Part shown: positions 6,108 to 9,731 of the stretch, piece after piece
Numbering within the stretch: the stretch's first letter is position 1
How the letters are laid out: every line of letters begins with the position of its first letter
NCBI GenBank assembly: GCA_029573365.1
Contig: JAKQGD010000568.1
Coordinates: forward strand, 1-9,731
Direction: 5' to 3'
From: Bacteroidota bacterium
Lineage (GTDB): Bacteria; Bacteroidota; Bacteroidia; Chitinophagales; Saprospiraceae
Length of the DNA: 9,731 nt
The notes under the pieces: generated by a model
What the model was told of the DNA's origin: nothing
What the model saw: only the letters and a program-made list of their open reading frames with translations
The model's database searches: none
Position numbers and translations under genes: made by a program

Positions 6108-9100
6108 TTATCTGGCCACGGTGAGTTTCCATGTCAGGGTTGAATGTTCATTCATACTTCTGACATAAAACAATCCCGGAGTAAGCCTGGAAGTATCAAA
6201 AGGCCTGCCTTCGGCAAAATGGCTCTCCATTACTGTCCTACCAGCCGAGTCATATACCTGGAACGGTTTGCCGACCAGAGAAGCAGGGACCTTTTTAAAT
6301 ACGAAGTAACCGTCCGCAGGATTTGGAGCCAGAACAGGAAGATCAGCATCCAGTTCGCCTGAGGCCGAAATGCCCAGTCCCAGAGTCACTGATGACCTGA
6401 CAGAACATGAATTGGCATCTATGATGATAACGCTGTATTCGCCGGGAGCACCCACCACTGCTGATGCAGAAGTCATGCCATTAGACCATTGGTAAGTGTA
6501 CGGTTGTGTACCCCCTGAAACTGCTGCAGTGAGAGTCCATTCGTCGTCTGCACCTGTCTTTACCTGCTCAAGGAAAACATTGAGTTGGGCAGGGGATGAA
6601 ACAGTAGCCGTGGCGAGGGATTTCATTCCGGTCAGCACATCCGTGACATTGCACTGATAAGTGCCCGGATTCAGTCCCGTTATTTTGCTGCCGGAGTAGA
6701 GACTATCAGCCCACGCAAAGTTATACTGACCTGCACCACCGGAGGCAAGTATCTCCACCTGTCCATCTGCTGAGTTGTGACAGTTGAGGTCTTTTGCCTG
6801 AGCACTGACTACGAGTGGTTCCACTAATATAAGGCTGGAGTTTTTAGGCTTTACGATCACCTGGTTCAGGTCTGCATTGGCAGCAAAAACAGGGAGAGGC
6901 TGATTAGTCCAGCTGATAGTAGCTTGTGTGCCTGAAGCAGAAAGTGGCTCAAACTCCAGACGGAAAAGGTGTTGGTTGGCAGCCCTGGTCACGCCAGATA
7001 TACTTCCGTCGGTCCAGTTGAAGGTCAGCACCTTGGCTCCATTGCGTGTCATGACCGCAAAATTGGTGTTTGACAAGCCGGGGAGGTTAAAATCAGTGAC
7101 ATTTTTCAGCCTGACCCTGGTGGAATCCCATGTGATGGTGCCCTCAAAGGCGGCCATGCCGGTAAAATTATCACATCTGACGTCGACTTTAAATGGCTGA
7201 TTGCTGAGGACGTATCCGCCCACAAGGTGAGCTGTGATGGTGTCTGCTGCGTTGCGGCTTCCGTCATTTCTGGTTGTGGCACTGTTGTTCATGGAATTGG
7301 AGTCATCCAGGTCCCCGATTTTGATGCCATAGAAATCGTCTGCCATCTGGTCGTTCATGAGCGGATTGTGAGTAACCGATTCAGGAAAATTTTCGCCTGC
7401 CGGGTTAGTTGTAGTAAACTGGAAACTCATAGGCACAAATCTCCAGGAAGTGTTGTTTGGAAACTCTTCTATGAGTCTGAGCTGCATCCTCTGAAGGACA
7501 ACCACATCCAGTGCGTTAACAACCTTATCTCTGTTGACATCGGCAGCTATGTGCCTGTATGGTGATGTGATAGGATCCACCAGCAGAAGGTGTCTTTGCA
7601 GCCTTACAATATCCAGGGCGTTGACACCATCTAGGTGGCCGGAGTTTTTCACGGGCTTGATGGTTACATCTGCTCCCTGATTAAATGGACCGAAGGTGTA
7701 CTGTCCCACATTGCCTGTATGGTTGGTAGCAGTGGTTGTTCCTGTGAGGCCCACCTCGGTCGATGACATAGGCTTGAGCAAAGTGTGGGTCATAACCTTG
7801 CCTGCCAGATTGTATGAAGGAGCCTGGATACATACCTCACCATTGACCAACTCGAGATTTAGCCTCTGAAGGTTACCTCCGTAAGCTTCTGTTTTGACAG
7901 GATCGTCAGAAAACCTCAGTATGACCGGTGAGTCCACACCCTGATTCATACGACAGCGGATGTAGAAAAGTGCTGTGTTATCGGGCAGAGATTTGGCTGC
8001 AGCCTGAGACCAGAAAAACCGAAGGTGGTCAGGCTGGATGTAGTGGTTGCTTCCGTTGGCAATCTCTGCATGCTGCTGCTCCACACCGATAAACGATAAC
8101 TTGGACGGATCAGAATTTCTGATGGTAAAATTAAACGTAAGTACGTCGTTAAACTTAGCAACACGGACCGGAACAAGCACCTCGGTGCCGGGAGTACCAC
8201 ATACATTTTTGGGCAGGGCCAGGGTGCAGTCATAACCGGAATTGACAGTCACCAGCTGACAGGACGTGTGAGTGCCGCAGTTGTTGGTAGCTGTCAGACA
8301 AACGTTGTAGGTACCGTTGCTGAAGACAGCGACAGGATTGGCCGATGTGTTTGTAGTTCCTGCAGCGGGAGTTCCACCATCAAAATTCCAGGTAAAAGAA
8401 GTGGCATTGGTGGAGGTACCTGTAAAATTGACACCGCTTCCAGCCAAAGAGTAGGTAAACGACGCCACGGGCACGCTGCACTGCACCACTACCTGCTTTG
8501 AACATGAGGCATAGTAATTGTTGGCAGGGTCAAAGTAGGATACCACCACATTCATATCCAGAGCTCCGTTGGTGAGAGGAATACTGATGCCTGAGCCGGT
8601 ACCGAGAGACTGCCCTGAAGCATTGTTGTACCACTGTACCTGTGTGTATTGTGTGGATACATTGACAGAGACAGATGAGGAGCCCGCATTGTGATTAATA
8701 TTTGACTGGCAGTTTTGTGGAGGACAAAGCCAGATTCTCTTGCAGCATATTTTCCAGACTCCGTTTTCCAGATATCTGACACTGAAAGTGCGTGCTGCAC
8801 AGCTTGCTGTTGCAGGAACAGTAACAGATGTGGCTCCACTGCTGCCGATGACCTGACCAGTTTCTTCGATGATCCACTGCAGATGCTGTGCCGCTGACGA
8901 CCCCTGGAAAGTGAGCTGGAGATTGTTTCCATCCTGTGAATATTTAAAACCTATGGCTGATGAACACTCTGCAGGAGGGCAGATGCGGACCATCTTGCAA
9001 CAAACTTTCCAGCACTGAGTAGCCGGATCGTAGTAATATGCAGAGACGGGTTTATCCTGACATGTCCATCCTGTAGGCACAGTAAACACTCCACCAGGCA

Positions 9101-9731
9101 AAACGGTGCCGTCATCATCAAACTTCCAGATTATGTTTGTGGCACCGGATATTCCAAGCGTAAAACTAAACTGTCCAGTACTGCCATTGTAGCTGTAACT
9201 GATGGATGCTTCACAGTTTGTGGGAGGGCAGATGGTCACCTTTTTGCAGCATACTTTCCAGCTTTGGCTCGCAGGGTCGAAATAGTACGCAGAAACAGGC
9301 TTATCCTTGCATGTCCATCCGGCAGGAATGACAAACATACCTCCCGGGAGTAAAGTGCCGTCGTCATCAAACTTCCAAACCACATTCTGGGCATTGGCTA
9401 CATTAAGTGTAAACTGGTATTTATTACCTGACGGCACCCACTGATAGCCTATGAGCGAGCCGTCACATGTCTGCGGCGGGCAGATGGTCACCTTCTTGCA
9501 ACATACTTTCCAACACTGTGTCGATGGGTCGAAATAGTAAACTGACACTATTTTGTCCCTGCATGTCCAGCCCTGGGGTATGGTAAATATGCCATCAGGA
9601 ATAACCGTGCCGTCATCGTCAAACTTCCATACAACCTGACCGGCACCTGTGATGTCGAGGTTAAATTTGACCTTGGTGCCATTATCCGTATAGGCATACG
9701 ATATGGTGCTCTGACAATTGACCGGAGGGCA
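6108..9731 (-). CDS. Giant secreted multidomain protein: Cys-rich repeats, PKD, cohesin-dockerin-cohesin, SprB repeats, T9SS sorting domain (N-terminus beyond window)
   Basis: The frame is open from the right edge to TAA at 6108-6110, giving 1207 residues with no start in the window; GTG at 9548 is internal to a repeat. Order (residue 1 = codon at 9731): five tandem Cys-rich repeats of 82-85 residues (1-417); a PKD domain with FTWNFDGG (418-499); cohesin-like domain 1 with VLVPVRVAKFNDVLTFNFTI (500-638); a small beta domain then a dockerin-like pair with DVNRDKVVNALD (639-751) and FPNNTSWRFVP after it; cohesin-like domain 2 (829-972); two SprB-like repeats, LNCHNSADGQVEILASGG and SGGTQPYTYQWSNG (973-1118); and a type A T9SS C-terminal domain with LAPNPADGYFVF and DTSRLTPGLFYV (1132-1207). 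The sorting domain implies Sec export, then T9SS passage and anchoring on, or release from, the cell surface. No catalytic domain is visible; adhesion or scaffold is inferred. A terminator follows. Codon use and frame look uniform, so it is not decayed. Confidence 0.93.
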   Translation of the reverse strand, partial: CPPVNCQSTISYAYTDNGTKVKFNLDITGAGQVVWKFDDDGTVIPDGIFTIPQGWTCRDKIVSVYYFDPSTQCWKVCCKKVTICPPQTCDGSLIGYQWVPSGNKYQFTLNVANAQNVVWKFDDDGTLLPGGMFVIPAGWTCKDKPVSAYYFDPASQSWKVCCKKVTICPPTNCEASISYSYNGSTGQFSFTLGISGATNIIWKFDDDGTVLPGGVFTVPTGWTCQDKPVSAYYYDPATQCWKVCCKMVRICPPAECSSAIGFKYSQDGNNLQLTFQGSSAAQHLQWIIEETGQVIGSSGATSVTVPATASCAARTFSVRYLENGVWKICCKRIWLCPPQNCQSNINHNAGSSSVSVNVSTQYTQVQWYNNASGQSLGTGSGISIPLTNGALDMNVVVSYFDPANNYYASCSKQVVVQCSVPVASFTYSLAGSGVNFTGTSTNATSFTWNFDGGTPAAGTTNTSANPVAVFSNGTYNVCLTATNNCGTHTSCQLVTVNSGYDCTLALPKNVCGTPGTEVLVPVRVAKFNDVLTFNFTIRNSDPSKLSFIGVEQQHAEIANGSNHYIQPDHLRFFWSQAAAKSLPDNTALFYIRCRMNQGVDSPVILRFSDDPVKTEAYGGNLQRLNLELVNGEVCIQAPSYNLAGKVMTHTLLKPMSSTEVGLTGTTTATNHTGNVGQYTFGPFNQGADVTIKPVKNSGHLDGVNALDIVRLQRHLLLVDPITSPYRHIAADVNRDKVVNALDVVVLQRMQLRLIEEFPNNTSWRFVPMSFQFTTTNPAGENFPESVTHNPLMNDQMADDFYGIKIGDLDDSNSMNNSATTRNDGSRNAADTITAHLVGGYVLSNQPFKVDVRCDNFTGMAAFEGTITWDSTRVRLKNVTDFNLPGLSNTNFAVMTRNGAKVLTFNWTDGSISGVTRAANQHLFRLEFEPLSASGTQATISWTNQPLPVFAANADLNQVIVKPKNSSLILVEPLVVSAQAKDLNCHNSADGQVEILASGGAGQYNFAWADSLYSGSKITGLNPGTYQCNVTDVLTGMKSLATATVSSPAQLNVFLEQVKTGADDEWTLTAAVSGGTQPYTYQWSNGMTSASAVVGAPGEYSVIIIDANSCSVRSSVTLGLGISASGELDADLPVLAPNPADGYFVFKKVPASLVGKPFQVYDSAGRTVMESHFAEGRPFDTSRLTPGLFYVRSMNEHSTLTWKLTVAR
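6111..6338 (-). other. Type A T9SS C-terminal sorting domain
   Basis: The last 76 residues contain PNPADGYFVF, the middle VYDSAGRTVME, DTSRLTPGLFYV and the terminal basic strand KLTVAR, the usual three-part layout of the Por secretion system C-terminal domain. It is preceded by a Gly/Ser/Ala linker. It would be removed after export by the PorU-type sortase. This is also the strongest phylum marker in the window. Confidence 0.9.
6816..8234 (-). other. Cohesin-dockerin-cohesin module inside the giant protein
   Basis: Cohesin-like domain 1 is 8234-7818, the dockerin-like core is 7643-7479 and cohesin-like domain 2 is 7247-6816. The second dockerin loop, DVNRDKVVNALD, has the calcium ligands D1, N3, D5 and D12 in register. 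The first loop (SGHLDGVNALD) keeps the NALD end but has lost acidic positions 1-5, which I recall as common in Bacteroidota dockerins. Each loop is followed by a VxLQR helix. Between cohesin 1 and dockerin lies a carboxypeptidase-regulatory-like beta domain (YNLAGKV to YTFGPF). Cohesin calls rest on strand pattern (VPVRV, FNFTI; VDVRC, FEGTITWDSTRV) and on this known domain company. Confidence 0.75.
8481..9731 (-). repeat. Array of five tandem 82-85-residue cysteine-rich repeats (first unit touches window edge)
   Basis: Units run 9731-9483 (83 codons), 9482-9231 (84), 9230-8982 (83), 8981-8727 (85) and 8726-8481 (82), each measured from the first Cys of CPP. The consensus order is CPPxxC, a beta-strand segment, VVWKFDDDGTVLPGG, a short strand, GWTCxDKPVSAYYFDP, xQCWKVCCKKVTI, then the next CPP. 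Cysteine counts per unit are 6, 5, 6, 5 and 3. Units 1-3 are close copies, unit 4 has lost the FDDDGT motif (LQWIIEETGQ instead), and unit 5 keeps only CPPxxC, SYFDPA and one later Cys. At DNA level the WKFDDDGT core at 9106-9128, 9355-9377 and 9607-9629 differs mostly at silent positions. More units probably lie beyond the right edge. I do not recognise a named family. Confidence 0.92.

Noticed and set aside
8552..8932. Minus-strand 126-residue frame within the giant gene
   Set aside because: It is an out-of-frame shadow of repeat units 4 and 5, which are clearly coded in the main frame.
9546..9548. GTG as the start of the giant protein (MSVYYFDP)
   Set aside because: The same frame stays open to the window edge and the upstream 61 codons encode the rest of a full repeat unit (CPPVNC ... 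WKFDDDGT ... GWTC). The true start lies outside the window.
8481..9731. Regular ~250-bp periodicity read as a CRISPR or satellite array
   Set aside because: The period is a multiple of three, units are coding and diverge at silent sites, and there are no short identical repeats with spacers.

Overview
The window looks like a chromosomal segment of a Bacteroidota bacterium, most plausibly from the Saprospiraceae/Chitinophagia side of the phylum. The evidence is a secreted giant protein with a type IX secretion (T9SS) sorting domain, SprB repeats and the cohesin/dockerin combination common in that clade. Promoter elements of the Bacteroidota type (-7 TAnnTTTG) and the lack of Shine-Dalgarno sequences agree. 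The lineage is inferred from memory of protein families, not from a search.

Layout, left to right. (1) Positions 1-3505 hold three minus-strand genes. In transcription order they are a PduO-type cobalamin adenosyltransferase (3505-2954), a DUF4442 hotdog protein 3 bp downstream (2950-2468), and mutS (2261 to beyond position 1, so its C-terminus is missing). mutS probably has its own promoter and a TTG start. The 206-bp gap in front of it carries a nested inverted repeat. (2) Divergent from pduO is a family I inorganic pyrophosphatase (3652-4263, plus). It converges with a 3-bp gap on a zinc-less MDR oxidoreductase (5229-4267, minus). (3) Divergent from that is a Qnr-like pentapeptide-repeat protein (5382-5957, plus). 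(4) A good intrinsic terminator (6036-6070) closes a giant minus-strand gene that occupies 6108 to the right edge and whose N-terminus lies beyond the window.

The left two thirds is ordinary housekeeping: mismatch repair, B12 cofactor activation, pyrophosphate removal and a redox enzyme. No shared pathway among these genes is evident beyond the tight pduO-DUF4442 pair. The most unusual content is the giant surface or secreted protein (at least 1207 residues). It has five tandem cysteine-rich repeats of 82-85 residues, then a PKD domain, cohesin, dockerin, a second cohesin, two SprB-like repeats and a T9SS C-terminal signal. The cysteine-rich repeat, built around CPPxxC, WKFDDDGT and WKVCCKK motifs, is the best candidate here for something undescribed. 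No tRNA, rRNA, CRISPR array, insertion sequence or phage feature was seen, and no gene-free stretch exceeds about 210 bp.
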